Counted from the stretch's first letter, positions 24,592 to 35,630 are shown. The stretch: DNA of 64,000 nt from Epiperipatus broadwayi (GCA_028023455.1 JAQFVV010000551.1:1-64000), one strand, 5' to 3'. Notes: a model not told the origin generated them from the letters alone. Program-made: numbers and translations.

Positions 24592-24893
24592 ATATCTATA
24601 ATTCAAACATTTTTTTTTTACAATTTTTTCAAAAATAATAATTAAATACATATTTTATATCTTTTAAAAAAAATGTTATTTTTATATTTCAATTATTTCC
24701 TTCATTTTCCAACTATTTAATAAAGCCAATTTTCCTTCTAATTTTACTGGACCTTTTACTATATTTACACATTTGTCCAAGTTTTCTTGAATATACAATG
24801 TTTCATAATATATTCTCTTATGATAATCCTTCACATACTTTATAACACTTATATTTTCTTCACATTTCATTTTATACCCTGTATCCAAATAAT
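24592..24893 (-). repeat. Inverted copy of the Penelope 3' end
   Basis: The minus-strand open frame at 24682-24888 begins MDTGYKMKCEENISVIKYV and is a slightly longer version of the C-terminal coding end found on the plus strand at 25851-26030. Both are followed by matching A/T-rich tails with AAGATATAAAATATGTATTT. Close resemblance implies that the two copies come from the same family, with decay since. Confidence 0.85.
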
Positions 24894-24929
24894 ATAGAAA
24901 TATTAAAAATAAGTAATATTTTATCAGAA

Positions 24930-25440
24930 GAATGGATGATTAATATTTATGAAGCTTTATTAATAATAGATGAGGCATTGTATTTTAAATATAAGGAAGA
25001 ATTTTGGAGTATAGGCTAAGGATGGATAATGGGATTTTCAATTAGTGTAATTTTTTCATCAGTAGTAGTAAATAGCATTGAGGAGAGTATAATTGATAGT
25101 TATAAATAATAATGAGATTAAAGAATATTACAGATATGTGTTATGATATTATTATTGTAAGAAATAGTAGAAATAATAATAAAGTTTTTAATGAGTTCAA
25201 TAAGAATAAATGTAATATTAGATTTACAATAGGGGGAAAAAAGTGGACTAAAGTATTTAGAATTTTTTTTAAGAAGATGGATATGAATGAGATAATTATT
25301 GAACTTTATATTAAAGATGAAAAGACTAGAGGGTTGCTTGATCCAAAGTCCTATCAGCCATGGTGCCAGAAAATGAAAGTTTTTAAAAGGATTTAAATTA
25401 AAGAATGATAGGATAATGTTAGATAAAAAAGAGGCATATA
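24930..25440 (+). pseudogene. Penelope-type reverse transcriptase relic
   Basis: Near 24985-25080 the plus strand encodes FKYKEEFW and then a GWIMGFSISVIFSSVV stretch, corresponding to the 'G-x-x-M-G-S-x-x-S-x-x-x-A' RT motif with the usual Ser/Pro/Leu partly changed. In the 94-codon frame at 25112-25396 the position of the catalytic Y-V-D-D reads CYDI, so at least one active-site Asp is lost. EFNKNKCNIRFTI follows. Next would come the 'F-L-D' strand and the 'R-K-P-T' motif, represented here by degenerate FFKKMD and YIKDEKT. These are the late RT motifs typical of Penelope-like elements. The start codon at 25112 is fortuitous. Confidence 0.7.
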
Positions 25441-25689
25441 AACAAAAATTAAAGGTGGAAATGATTACAAAAGAAAAGCAATTAGAAGGATTTTTGATAA
25501 TAAAATAGATAGAATAAATGAGAATAATAGGAAGAAGTATAGAGATAGTAAATGGAGGTCTATTCCATATTCAGAAAATGCATATAAAAGATTAATGAAA
25601 GAAAAATTGCCAAATAATGTAAAAATAGCTTGGAAAAATAATAAGTTTTCAGGTAAATATATAAACAATGTAAAATAGTTAAATGAAGT

Positions 25690-26035
25690 TAATAGTACAG
25701 TGGGTCTAGTTTATAAAATTAGCTGTGAAAAATGCAATAATATATATATAGAGAGAGAGGATAGACAGGAAAAATGGCAATTGAGAGAGGTAAGGAACAT
25801 GATCAAACCATTAATAAAAAAGATATGGTGTTAAGACAATATTTGCATTATTTGGATACAGGGTATAAAATAAAATGTGAAGAAAGAATTATCGTAAAAG
25901 AATATTAAATTATGAAACATTGTATATTCAAGAAAACTTGGACAAATATGTAAATATAGTAAAAGATCCAGCAAAATTAGGAGGAAAATGGGCTTTATTA
26001 AATAATTGGAAATGTAGGAAATCATTGTAAATATG
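25690..26035 (+). pseudogene. GIY-YIG endonuclease relic of Penelope-like element
   Basis: The plus strand encodes GLVYKISCEKCNNIYIE from about 25703 to 25755. This matches the first part of the Penelope GIY-YIG domain, in which a 'V-Y-x-I-x-C-x-x-C' zinc-linked strand precedes 'YIG-x-T'. The second half of the YIG-x-T motif and the R-x-x-E-H helix are frameshifted: REDRQ is read instead, while an alternative frame near 25780-25810 resembles the helix that ends in Glu-His. The terminal region at 25851-26029 is the one duplicated in inverse at 24592-24893. The nuclease nicks target DNA to prime reverse transcription. The order RT then GIY-YIG is diagnostic of Penelope-like elements. Confidence 0.75.
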
Positions 26036-26112
26036 TAAATAACATTTTTAAAAGATATAAAATATGTATTTAATTATTATTATTTTTAGAAAAAAAATGT
26101 AAAAAAAATTTT

Positions 26113-26914
26113 TTTTTTTTAAATCATACATATAAAAAAATTATAATTTTAATTTATTTAACTGAATATTGTAAATTATATATATATGTAAGATGCAAAA
26201 TATGTTAAATTTATTTAATTTATTTGATTATAGTATTTACGTATATGTTTAAAAAAGCGCAATTTAATGTAAATAATGTCCAGCAGATAGCGATATAGAT
26301 TGTATAGTATAATCTCTTGAGAAGGTCTCAATGAAGATGGAAGCTGGTTTGATAAATATTATAATATAGTTATTCGTTGTTTATTTCAATCCTATTTTGA
26401 GTGCTTATTTATTTAGCATTATGCTTAGAAAATATTTTATTACATGAAATATTATGCAGCAAATTCAAAAAAGCTAAAAAAAATAAAATTATGTGCTTCC
26501 AACATAAACTGAAGAAATTTTATTAATTCACGTAATCATACATGGTAATTCAAGACCAAAAAAAAAAACAACTGCTGGCATATTGTAAAATTTATCTATA
26601 AATTTTAATTTTTTTCTTAAGCATTATTGTATATGGTACTCAAGGATGGAAAAATGGCTGCTCACATGTCATAAAATGTATTAAATTTATAAATTTTAAA
26701 ATAATATTTGTCTGTTAACATTTTTGTATGCATAGTATATAATTAAAGTCATATACATTACAACAGCATAGTTTTTAGCTTCAATGAAGTATATTAAAAC
26801 CAATCATTTTGATAATTCAATTATGAATACAATATTTATTCATGAATATTATTATTTAACATATTTCATTTATGTTACATTTAAACACACACATATATAT
26901 ATATAAATTGATGT
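26113..26914. other. AT-rich gene-less stretch
   Basis: No gene or repeat is recognised. A ten-A run at 26559-26568 and (AT)n tracts are present. Confidence 0.4.
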
Positions 26915-27105
26915 TTCCCTTCATTTGGATTTGTAATTCAAATTTGGAAATGTTTGTTCATTTGTGTGATGAAATGGTTTCCTAAGAGCATTTTTTGTGA
27001 TGTTCACCTTATGGTATTTTCACTGAAAGTGTACTTAGCATTAGATTATAAAGAAGAAATAAACCATTTCATTAAGCAGATGAACAAACATTTTCAGATT
27101 TGAAT
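26915..27105. repeat. Imperfect stem-loop repeat (family Y, copy 1)
   Basis: An arm near 26938-26981 (GGAAATGTTTGTTCATTTGT followed by GATGAAATGGTTT) is matched inversely at about 27058-27100, about 80 bp away. A CATTTGGATTTGTAATTCAA word precedes the left arm and recurs, with one or two changes, at 41370-41395 next to a truncated form of the same stem. This suggests a dispersed fold-back element. Confidence 0.6.
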
Positions 27106-27337
27106 ATATATATAATATGCTTAAAATTTCCACTCCATTATACATTTTTGACACATAGTAATAAAAATACCTGGAAAAAGCAAATGATCCTGAGATGACT
27201 TTCATGCTAAACCAACATTCATCTGCTATCCCAGGTTGCAATCACTTATTTATATAAAATGTTTGATATCGATGTTATGATTGCAATAAGTTTTTGATGC
27301 TTTTAAACTAAAATGTATAATATAATGTATTAACTGA

Positions 27338-27515
27338 AACACAGGCTTATTATATACCTGTGTCTATATATGTAATATAGGGTAAATGAGCACAGACTTT
27401 CAGATGATCCATTACTCTCCACTCTATCTAATAACACCGATACCCTCAAGCACATATATGCTGAAAAGATAAATAATCACCAATATATGTATTTCATGCT
27501 AAACCAGCATATTTT
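27338..27515 (-). repeat. tRNA-like dispersed repeat family Z, copy A
   Basis: On the minus strand it carries GCTGGTTTAGCATGAAATAC, an ATATTGGTGATTATTTATC word, CTTTTCAGCATATATGTGC and then a tRNA-promoter-like portion whose B-box equivalent is worn (CTGTGCTCATTTACCC). It matches the copies at 29620 and 40640. A 30-bp remnant of the same 5' words also lies at about 27195-27225. Confidence 0.75.
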
Positions 27516-29619
27516 ATTATAAAATTTTTGTTGGTATTATAGCATAAAGAAGATCCTAGTTATTTGACTGCTTTGATTAGTACTTTATTTTTTTTTTACA
27601 TAGTTTCATTTCTATTAAGATTTAATCAGTCAGTACTTTAATCTAAATCCAATAATGCATTTTAATTCAAATAATAGTTATCACTAGTAAGATCCTCTAA
27701 AAATTATGTGAAACATGAATTATGCTAGCAAATCCTAATCCCTTTATATAATTCTATATAAGATTGTATATATATGAGCAATTCCTTTCATTAGCTGAAG
27801 CAAGATAGATATATTTAAAAAGTCTCAAACTTGTTTTCTAAAATGAACTATAATTAAAATTCTTTTTTTCATATGTCATAGCACCGGCCGAGACGCGAAC
27901 CCACAATCGTCTGCAACCAACTACTTGCTTGCAATTAAAATTCTTAAATTGACGAAAAGAAGGCATTTATCAAAACATGAACTGTCAGAATTGAGGAATT
28001 TATAACACTAAGCATAAAGAAATAACAATAAAAGATTTAAGATTACAAAATATTTATAATTATATCAGTAAGTATTATTAAAGATTTGTCTTGCGAATAA
28101 AATGAACCTAAAAAGTATAAGTATTTAGAAATAACTTCCTATTTTCTTCAGTAAAACTTGTTAAGTTATAAAAGAATGATTGGCAACCATTCGGAAATTT
28201 GTTATTACAACTAAAAATGAAAATATGCACATTTGTAATATATTGAATATAAAATACTTTAATCATTTTAATAAATAATTAATTTTAAATAAGAAGATCC
28301 GGTTTTTTTTTTCATATTTACATTTTTGAAACTGTCAGTCCGAAAGTAATATAATAAAAACCTTGGACTCATTTCCTTTTTACAGAGAAGGAGAGAAAAA
28401 TAGTTTACTTAAAGAAAACCTATTATGAAGACGAGTGCAGCTTCGGTAAGAATTATTTTCATTTAAGTTCCTAATAGCAGCTTTAATAAAATTTAAATAG
28501 TATGCTAAAAAAACTATCAATGAACTTTTTTCAAAAATTGTCAATGACATATGTATTTTTTTAGCCTTAAGAATTAAGTGCAATACATTTTATCTACTTA
28601 ATATTACTTAAAATAAATTAAAATTTGTTAATAGAATGAGTGGTTTTATTATTACGAAAAAAAAAAATCGAATTCGTATACTGTATAGTGTATACTATTG
28701 TTTTGGAAATAATAGCTATGTAGTAATTTACAGATTTCAGAAACTCTTGACAAAAAATATTGTAATCATATAGAGAAAAAAATTTCATTATTCTTACTAA
28801 AAATGTGCTATTTCTTTATTAATTTTATTTAAATAAAAGCTTTAAGAAGGTCTGATGTTGACGCTATAAAGTAGAAAATTTGATTTCAACATATATGAGC
28901 CTACAAAATGAATTATTCAACATTTATTTACAAATAATTATATTACATGTTGTTTTGTTTATAAGTAGGAATTAAATCACAACGAATCTCTAGGAATTAA
29001 TTATCATAAATGGGAATAATATTACCGAATACTTTGTCTACCATGTACACTCTGTCCCTACTTCGTCTGATCTGCCACCTCTTTTGTTCTATGTAGTCTC
29101 ATTCATCAGTGATTGTGTTCAGCCAATAGTATCACTAGTATATCACACATGTATTGTTTTTATTATCACCAATTTTAGAAAATAATAATTTGGAAGCCAT
29201 TTTATCTTTAGAACATTCTTTTAAATAGCTGTCCTAGAGCACCTACCGATTCATTAAACGTTTTGCCATTATAAATATTTTAGTAAGAGTGGGGTCTCCC
29301 ATAAGCTAAAACATCACACATTTTTACATTAATGAGAATAAATAGTAGTTCGTTAAATTTTTATCTATTGTATATATTAAGTTATGAGTAAGTAGATAAA
29401 AGAGGTCTACAAGCAAATAATTTTTGATTATCTTAATGGTGTGCTGTAGTTTGTGACTTTCTTATTATGATCTACTTTAGAATTCCAATTTTAAAGTCAT
29501 AGTCTTTACTGATTTCAAAGCACTACTCTGAATTTCTATATATATATCTTAGTATATATATATATATATTTCTAAACAATTGTAATAAGATATTTTAATA
29601 TATGGATTTTTGCTACAGT
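27516..29619. other. AT-rich stretch, mostly nothing recognised
   Basis: Apart from the tRNA-like segment listed separately at 27876-27950, nothing is supported. The 67-codon minus frame at 28380-28583 has no motif. A TATACTGTATAGTGTATA near-palindrome occurs near 28677-28694. Confidence 0.4.
27876..27950 (-). repeat. tRNA-related SINE-like head fragment
   Basis: On the minus strand, GTGGGTTCGCGTCTCGG provides a good RNA polymerase III B-box (GGTTCGNNTCC type), preceded by GGTTGCAGACGATT. The patch is far richer in G+C than its neighbourhood. The short word ATTAAAATTCTTAAATTG next to it recurs at 49818-49836 beside another tRNA-like patch. It is therefore more likely a SINE head than a tRNA gene, and no full cloverleaf was traced. 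Confidence 0.5.
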
Positions 29620-29960
29620 ACAGGCTTTTTCATACCTGCACTCCAATATATAATATATAGAGGGTTTGAACTCAGACTTTCACATGAGCCTCAATTATCC
29701 ATGCTATCTCATACTGCTGACACACTTGATCACACACATGTTGAAAAGATAAACAATCGCTAATATATGTATATTTCATGCTAAACCAGCACTCATCAAT
29801 TGGTCCAGAATATCATCTCCATACATATATACAATCAAAGCTCAGCTTATATTAAGATAGCCAATCTTCATACTTTAATGGATAGGCTTCAATCCACTCC
29901 ACCCCACAACTCTTCAGATATCCATTTCATTGAAAATCTGATGATGAATGCTGTTTTTAA
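29620..29960 (-). repeat. tRNA-like dispersed repeat family Z, copy B (nearly full)
   Basis: Matches 40640-40980 in inverse orientation over almost its whole length. The shared parts are the start word ATCATCAGATTTTCAATGAA, a GTCCATTAAAG-like word, CTATCTTAATATAAGCTGAG, GGTTTAGCATGAAATATA, ACATGTGTGTGATCA and the tRNA-like end with GAAAGTCTGAGTTCAAACCC as B-box. The 74-codon plus frame within it (29800-30024) is an accident of the repeat. Confidence 0.8.
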
Positions 29961-30604
29961 TAATTTTGGGATTATTAAAATTGCAAGTATCAGTTGTGAA
30001 TATTTGACATTGTTAAATTTGTAGATTTTTGTTATGTAATTAAGGGTATTATTGTGTGATTAAAACCACCAGTTTTGCTGTTATTTACATTAAAAATATA
30101 TATATTATTATCAATGATAAATAAGCATCTTTATAACCAGGTGACTTTAGGTAAATGTACAATGACCATAGAGTATGGCATAAAAAAATTTAATATTTAA
30201 TAATATTGCTTTAAGTGAATGGGTAATGTTTGGAGTAAATTTTCCTCATTTTTTTAATTTCAAGGTAAATTCTCAATACAACAATCAATTTTGAAATGTA
30301 AGAAAATGCTAGGCATAAATAAATGGAAAAAATTAGGTAAGATTTTTAAATTGTTCTTAGAAACAAGTAAATTACATCTGTATCTTTGGGTATTATATTT
30401 GCATCTGTGATATAAATAAGAGAAGTTCTGTATTATATTTGCATCAATTGGTTTTAGATGATATGAATAAAAGAATCATAATTTAGTTAATCAAAGAAGT
30501 TAAAATAGGATTTATAAGAGCCGAGGAAGAATCAAATGATATAAAATATCTGATAGACTAAATTGATAAGAGAAGCCGAGGTATTTATGAATTATTTTTT
30601 TAGA
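29961..30604. other. AT-rich stretch left of LTR element
   Basis: No gene or repeat is recognised. (AT)n and a TATATTTGCATC word repeated near 30388 and 30434 are the only structure. Confidence 0.4.
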
Positions 30605-30609
30605 ATATA

Positions 30610-31403
30610 TGTTATATATAGAGAGAGTAAATTTTATTTAGTGGATAAAAAATAGAATAAGATATATATATATATAGTTAAATTTTAATATTGAAATCTG
30701 ATAATGAATTAGAGTAACTATCATGTTAATAAAATTAAACAAATAAAAGGATGTGCTTTGCACTAAAATAGATTGAATAGAAATAATGGAATAAATTAAA
30801 TCCAGATTTCACATCCAAAAAATACACATAAAGAACAATACTCCAGATAAGAAAAGATGTGAACATGACAGTGGAATATAAAAGAGCATGCAGAAAACTC
30901 ATTCTCTTTTCCCTTGTGTGGTGTTTGCTGAAGTTGGGTTTGGACATCTCAGCATAGTGTGTTCTCATGTGCTGCTGGGCAGACTGTTTTTCCCAGTACA
31001 TTGTCACTGCAGCAAAGGCTATCATCGATGGACTGCAATCCCAGGATCTCGGTGCCTGGAGGCAATCCGGCTGGTTAGAACTGAAACAGATCACACCGAT
31101 CTTATATATTTTATAAAAGCCCTAATGGGCTCTTTGAGGGTATGAGCTCAAATTCAGTGAAAGGTATAGTGAACTTATTTAGTATATAACTGTAGACTTT
31201 TGGATCTGAATTATACAAGAATTTACTTATTCTTATACTGGTGAGGGTAGAGTTCATTTATTCATGTTGATTTCATAATTATTGTCACATTTTGTTAAAT
31301 TGTTTAGTATTAATAAAAGTGTGCTATGTTTTAAATTGTTGATCTGTTTATTTAATGTATATTCATGTTTTCTGGTTGCTCAGCCAGAACTGGGAACACA
31401 GCA
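30610..31403 (+). repeat. 5' LTR
   Basis: Starts TGTTATATATAGAGAG and ends ACACAGCA, giving the usual TG...CA termini. It contains a G+C-richer middle (30890-31090) with CCCAGTACATTGTCAC, then ATTTTATAAAAGCCCTAA (a TATAAA-like box at about 31111-31117) and an AATAAAAG word near 31311-31318 that could serve for polyadenylation. The right LTR repeats all of these in order. Open frames in it (for example 30735-31094 and 30888-31145) are not genes. Confidence 0.92.
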
Positions 31404-31409
31404 AATAAG

Positions 31410-31423
31410 TGGCACAGTCGGGA
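31410..31423 (+). promoter_or_regulatory. Primer-binding site
   Basis: TGGCACAGTCGGGA lies six bases after the left LTR. It has the TGG start of retroelement primer-binding sites, which pair with the CCA end of a tRNA. The specific tRNA was not determined. A similar word is seen on the minus strand near 43560-43583 at another gag relic. Confidence 0.75.
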
Positions 31424-31559
31424 TTAAACCTTGTAAACAGTCCTAGAATTTTTTTCTCCTTTTGCATTAGTTGATGTGTCAGTAATTAGTTATTATAAAT
31501 TTGTTAGATCAAAACATTATACATGAATTTGAGGGAAGTAATGCATCAGAATGACTGTT

Positions 31560-31905
31560 ATATATAACCCAGATTGAAAACTTTTTTACTTTGAATGAGA
31601 TTGATAATAATAATAAAAGGGAAATTGTGACACTTATATGTTTTTCAGGTAAAAGCATAATTGAAGTTATTAATAAAAAATTTGATGTGCCTTTATCAGA
31701 GAAAGTTAAGTATGAAGAGGTGATCAAGAAATTAAATGATTATTTTAGCCCCCGTCCCTCATGTCATATGGTGAGGTTGACTCTGCATAATAAAAAGCAA
31801 TCAAGTTGTTAAAACAGGGCACACCTCAAAGGAGTGCAAATGGAACAAAGAATCATGTTTCAAATGTGGCAAAAAAGGGCATTTGGAATACAGTACCTAT
31901 GTCTT
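31560..31905 (+). pseudogene. gag relic of the 30.6-35.6 kb LTR element
   Basis: The 73-codon frame at 31591-31812 contains VTLICFSGKSIIEVINKKF and LNDYFSPRPSCHMVR, the latter resembling the part of gypsy capsids just after the 'W-W' helix. After a frame change (near 31810-31850), ECKWNKESCFKCGKKGHLE shows a CCHC zinc knuckle. Its final Cys is missing, since Thr is found at that place. A related segment with the same LN-YF-P-PS-H-AR pattern occurs on the minus strand at 43250-43270. Gag would encapsidate the RNA, and the knuckle would bind it. The gene lacks much of its expected length and has stops. Confidence 0.75.
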
Positions 31906-32403
31906 GGAATAGGGGGGAGGGACAAACTGGAGGCAACCCACATGATTAAAAATCTGCACATAAAAAGTATATGCCAGTTTGTGATTAAACTAATTATTTA
32001 TAGGAAGAAAATCAAAATGGAAATAAATAGTGGACCTGCAATTTCCATAATGTCACTCACGGATTGGAAATTTTTGTCATCAGCTAATGGGAAAATTGTT
32101 TTAGAGAAAACAAACATTAGAGAAAGAGATGTAAACAGTCATGAACTCAAAATATTAGGCCAAGTTAAAGTATCAGTTAAATACAATGGTAAAAAAGGGA
32201 ATCTACTTTTATATATTGTAAAAGGAAAAAATAATCCCATTATAGGGAGGGACTGGTTTCATGAAATTGGGATACAAATTAATATAATAAAGAAAATCTC
32301 CCTGGAACAAGAAATAGTTAGTAAATATCTGGATCTTTTTAATGAAGAACTAGGGTTAATTGCCACAAAGCCGGTCAAAATAGATTTATTGGAAAATGTA
32401 TGA
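31834..32403 (+). pseudogene. Aspartic protease and start of RT relic
   Basis: This is the longest frame in the element (189 codons). Residues around 63-70 read INSGPAIS, where the protease D-S/T-G-A active site would be. The Asp is Asn (codon 32026-32028) and the Ala is Pro, so the enzyme would be dead. The flap and C-terminal strand follow, with NLLLYIVKGKNNPIIGRDW near residues 127-145. The last part (YLDLFNEELGLI...KPVKIDL) is the entry of the gypsy RT. The Met at 31834 is an internal frame start, since the true gag-pol frame enters from upstream. Confidence 0.8.
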
Positions 32404-33130
32404 ACGGTTTTTTGTAAACTGTGGAAAATTCCATTTGCACAAAGAATTAAATTGAGGCTAAGCTCAAGTTATTATTTTAACACCAATTGATACATCTGAT
32501 TAGGCCACACATTTAGTTGTAATAACAAAGCCTAATGGAGAAATCAGGTTAGATGGTGATTACCATATAATGGTAACCAAATTTTTAAACAGGGGAGCTT
32601 ACCCCATCCTAAACATAAGGGAAGTACTGGCTGAGCAAAGTTAGACCTTAATTCTGCATCTAGGTGATGGAAAAATCAGGGGAGACTTTAGTGTTAATGA
32701 CCCCGATGGGCCTGTTTAAGTGCAACCATTTACCTTTTGGCACTTTTACAGTGCCAAATATTTTCCAAGCAAAGATCAATGGCTTGTTATAAGGGTTAGA
32801 AGGGGTCATACCCTATTATGATGATATATTCAACACTGCAACTTTGGAAGAAATGTTATGCAAAAGTCTTTTCACTGTGTGCAGAAAATTATATAAATTT
32901 GGGGTTAAATTCAATGCCTAAAAGAGCATATGAGTGGCAAGGGAATTTCATGTTTCTAGGCCATTTAATTTCAGACAAGGGGAAGAAACCATCTTCAGAG
33001 AAAGTAAAAGCAGTAAAAAATGTGTCAGCACCTACCAATATCAAGCAGTTGCAGGCTTATTTAGGTCTTATAAATTTTTTGAATCTTTTCTAGAAAATAA
33101 AGCTCATGTGGCCAATCTATTATAAGAATT
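32404..33130 (+). pseudogene. Reverse transcriptase relic
   Basis: Motifs occur in order but in several frames: a TKPNGEIRL-like word near 32525-32550, then MGLFKCNHLPFGTFTVPNIF near 32707-32765, and PYYDDIF with the catalytic YYDD at 32814-32825. They are followed in the frame 32818-33093 by FLGHLISDKGKKP and NIKQLQAYLGLINFL. These correspond to the palm, the polymerase box and the connection to RNase H of Ty3/gypsy RT. Both aspartates of YxDD survive. At least four stops interrupt the 32404-32810 part. Confidence 0.85.
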
Positions 33131-33500
33131 ACTAAAAAAGGATCAAAAGTGGCAATGATCAAAAATACATGAAGAAGTGTTGTGACAAACTAAGGCTTTA
33201 TTCTTCGGAAAAACTTTTGGTGCACTATAATAATAACTTAGAAGTATGCTTACTGATGCATGTTCAGCCTTAAAAAGTTTCATCAGTTTCTGTTCAGAAG
33301 GAATTTTAACATTGTTACTGACCACAAGCTACTACTTGGAATTTTGGGTCACGATCATTTTGCACTTGAACATTTAGCCCACACATGATGTATTGGAGGA
33401 ATATAATGTTAATATATGATTATAAATTAGAATATAAAAAGGGAAAAGACATTGTTCATGCTGATGCTTTGTTGAGAATTCCAGATAAACAATAACGAAT
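33131..33500 (+). pseudogene. RNase H relic
   Basis: The end of the domain is clear in the plus strand: LEYKKGKDIVHADALLRIP at about 33427-33486, equivalent to the 'Y-x-x-G-x-x-N-x-x-A-D-A-L-S-R' signature with Leu for Ser. Earlier parts (a TDAC-like motif near 33250 and a TDHK-like motif near 33320) can be traced only through frame changes. Confidence 0.75.
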
Positions 33501-33679
33501 AACAATAGAGGCTGAAATAAACTATATAGATGTCCTAAAATCAGAGATATTAAATAGTGAAAGGGTATCCAGATGGATAAGTTTCAATCAAGGCTATCAA
33601 TTATTGATGTGATGGATTAGAAATGGATGGCCAGTTTCAAGGCCTCATTTCGTTGACCCAAGATTTTGGGAAAATCAAA

Positions 33680-34430
33680 ATAAATTATCCATTTGTAAAG
33701 GATGTATTTTGATGGGGGATCAGGTTGTGATACATATAGAAGGCAGACATGAAGTTTTGAAGTTATTGCATGAAGGCCACCCAGAAGTTGTGCAAGCCAA
33801 AGCATTGGTTTGCAGCTACATCTGGTGGCCAAAAATAACCATAGATATTGAGCAAAATATAAAAAAATGTTCAGCATGGTCAAACAGAAATGAACATGGG
33901 AGTTGAAAAGTATAATCCTTGGCCAATAACAATGGGAACATGGAAAAGGCTCCACATAGACCATGCCAGGTCAATAAATGGGAAAATACTACTGGTGGTT
34001 CAAAATGGTCAGTGTGTTGAATTGTTAAAGATTTAAGTACTAATGAAACTGTTACAACCTTAAATGCGATGTTTGCATGTCACGGTTTACCAGAAACCAT
34101 TGTATCCGATAATGGGATGGCATTCATCACAAAAGAAACTGAAGATTATTTTCAAAACAATGGCATCAAACATATACATATACCACCATATCACCCGGAG
34201 TCGAATGGCCTCACTGAAAAGGCCATTCAAATAATAAAGAAGGTGTTAAAGAAATCAGACAATTGTGATTTACAACAAGCAATTAATAATGCAATGCTGT
34301 ACCCACACTCAATGCCATCAACAGCCACTGGAAAGCCACCCACAGAATTGTTGATGGGCATAAAATTTTCATATCAAATTATCTTTATTACTTCCAAATC
34401 CACCTGAATAGGAGGGCAGTGACAAAAAAG
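33680..34430 (+). pseudogene. Integrase relic
   Basis: The N-terminal zinc-binding part is encoded at 33709-33906: HEGHPEVVQAKALV, YIWWPKI and KKCSAW. Trp or another residue stands where the second Cys of C-x-x-C should be. After a frame change HIDHA gives the first DDE Asp (codon 33959-33961). The 112-codon frame 34069-34407 holds VSDNGMAF (second Asp, 34108-34110), HIPPYHPESNGLTEKA (Glu, 34216-34218) and a TATGKPPTELLMG motif typical of gypsy integrase C-terminal halves. Asp to Glu spacing is 35 residues, as expected. Integrase would insert the element cDNA. The gene is broken by two frame changes. The minus-strand frame at 33617-33964 is antisense shadow. Confidence 0.88.
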
Positions 34431-34841
34431 TAAATACATTTGCAAAGGGGGATAAAGTTTGGGTCTGTGACATGTTACAAAAGAAATAGGTAAAGGGATA
34501 ATCACAAAATTGTTATCTCACCAAGTGGTAATCATCCAATTACAAAATGGTGCTACTTAGAGGAGACACATAAATCATGTCTGGCAGCGAGTTGTTTAAG
34601 AATCGCAAACATTACTAGATATGCCAAATGAGGGATTACCAAATGAGTGACAAACTACAAAAATAAAACATCAGGAAGTAATAGAGGAAGAGGCAATACC
34701 AGAAGATAATGAAAGGGACCAAATATCGGGTTCAAAAGCAAAGGAAATGACAAACTATACACCCAGACTAAAATGGCAAATCCGGAAGCCGTACAAATTA
34801 AGATTATATTTAAAGCTATCTAATTAATATCACATTTTTCT

Positions 34842-34855
34842 GGAGTAGGGGGAGA
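34842..34855 (+). promoter_or_regulatory. Polypurine tract
   Basis: GGAGTAGGGGGAGA is directly followed by the TG start of the right LTR. In LTR elements this RNase H-resistant purine run primes plus-strand DNA synthesis. The T inside it is tolerated in many elements. Confidence 0.85.
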
Positions 34856-35630
34856 TGTATTACATATATATAGAGAGTAAATTTTATTTAGTGGATAAAA
34901 AATAGAATAAGATATATATATATATATAGTTAAATTGTAATACTGAAAGCTGATAACAAATTAGAGTAACTATTGTGTTAATAAAATTAAACAAATAAAA
35001 GAATGTGCTTTGTACTAAAATAGATTAATTGAATAGAAGTAATGGATCAAATCTGGATTTCACACCCCAAAAATATGCATAAAAATGATACTCCAGAAAA
35101 GAAGAGACATAAACATGATTACGAATGAGTGGAATATAAAAGAGCAAAAATCTCATGCGCTCTCTTTTCCCTTGTGCGGTCTTTGCTGCAGTTGTGTTTG
35201 GACATCTCAGTGTAATGGGTCCTCCATGTGCAGCTGGGTGTACTGTTTTTTTCCCAGTACATTGTCACCACAGCAAAGGCTATCATTGGTGGACTGTGAT
35301 CTGAGGATCTCGGCACCTGGAGCTAATCTAGCCAATTAAAACTGAAAAAGATTGCACCAATCTTATATATTTTATAAAAACCCTAAGGGGCTCTTCAAGG
35401 GTATGAGCTCAAGGTCAGGGAAAGGTATAGTGAACTTATTCAGTATATAATTGTGGACTTTCGGATCTGACATACTGGTGAGGATGGGGTTTATTTATTC
35501 ATGTTGATTCATAATTATTATCATAAATTGTTTAGTATTAATAAAAGTGTGCTATGTTTTAAATTATTGGTCTGTTTACTTAATGCATATTCATGTTTGC
35601 TGGTCACTCAGCCAAGCTGGGGACACAGCA
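34856..35630 (+). repeat. 3' LTR
   Basis: Direct repeat of 30610-31403 with the same TG...ACACAGCA ends, TATAAA-like box (near 35370-35376) and AATAAAAG word (near 35539-35546). It lacks about 20 bp found in the left copy (the AATTATACAAGAATTTACTT area) and differs at scattered positions. The frames 35085-35339 and 35119-35316 are LTR accidents. Confidence 0.92.

Larger units (their letters stand above)
24592..26112 (+). mobile_element. Penelope-like retroelement relic with inverted 3'-end copies
   Basis: The plus strand from about 24930 to 26035 encodes, in broken frames, Penelope-type reverse transcriptase followed by a GIY-YIG endonuclease. The 3' end of the element (25851-26112) is repeated in inverse orientation at 24592-24893, immediately upstream of the RT. 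Penelope-like elements are known for this kind of partial, inverted or tandem arrangement. Both copies of the 3' end carry the same A/T-rich tail after the stop codon. The upstream copy keeps about 30 bp more coding sequence than the downstream one. All frames are disrupted, so the element is dead. Confidence 0.8.
30610..35630 (+). mobile_element. Full-length Ty3/gypsy LTR retrotransposon, inactive (~5.0 kb)
   Basis: Two direct LTRs (30610-31403 and 34856-35630) flank an internal region that has a primer-binding site right after the left LTR and a polypurine tract right before the right LTR. A 5-bp direct repeat ATATA flanks the element (30605-30609 and 35631-35635), although this word is low-complexity. 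The plus strand encodes gag, protease, RT, RNase H and integrase motifs in that order, which is Ty3/gypsy. The two LTRs differ by many substitutions and small indels, and all domains are interrupted, so this is an old insertion. Integrase D-D-35-E spacing is preserved across the second Asp and the Glu. Confidence 0.93.

Noticed and set aside
25465-26025. Two hydrophobic minus-strand frames (67 and 64 codons) resembling membrane proteins
   Set aside because: Antisense to the Penelope GIY-YIG region; Lys-rich sense codons read as Phe/Leu on the other strand.
30735-31145. Overlapping 119- and 85-codon frames on opposite strands
   Set aside because: They lie inside the 5' LTR, and the equivalent part of the 3' LTR has differently broken frames.
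33617-33964. 115-codon minus frame with Cys and Trp residues
   Set aside because: Antisense to the integrase zinc-binding region.
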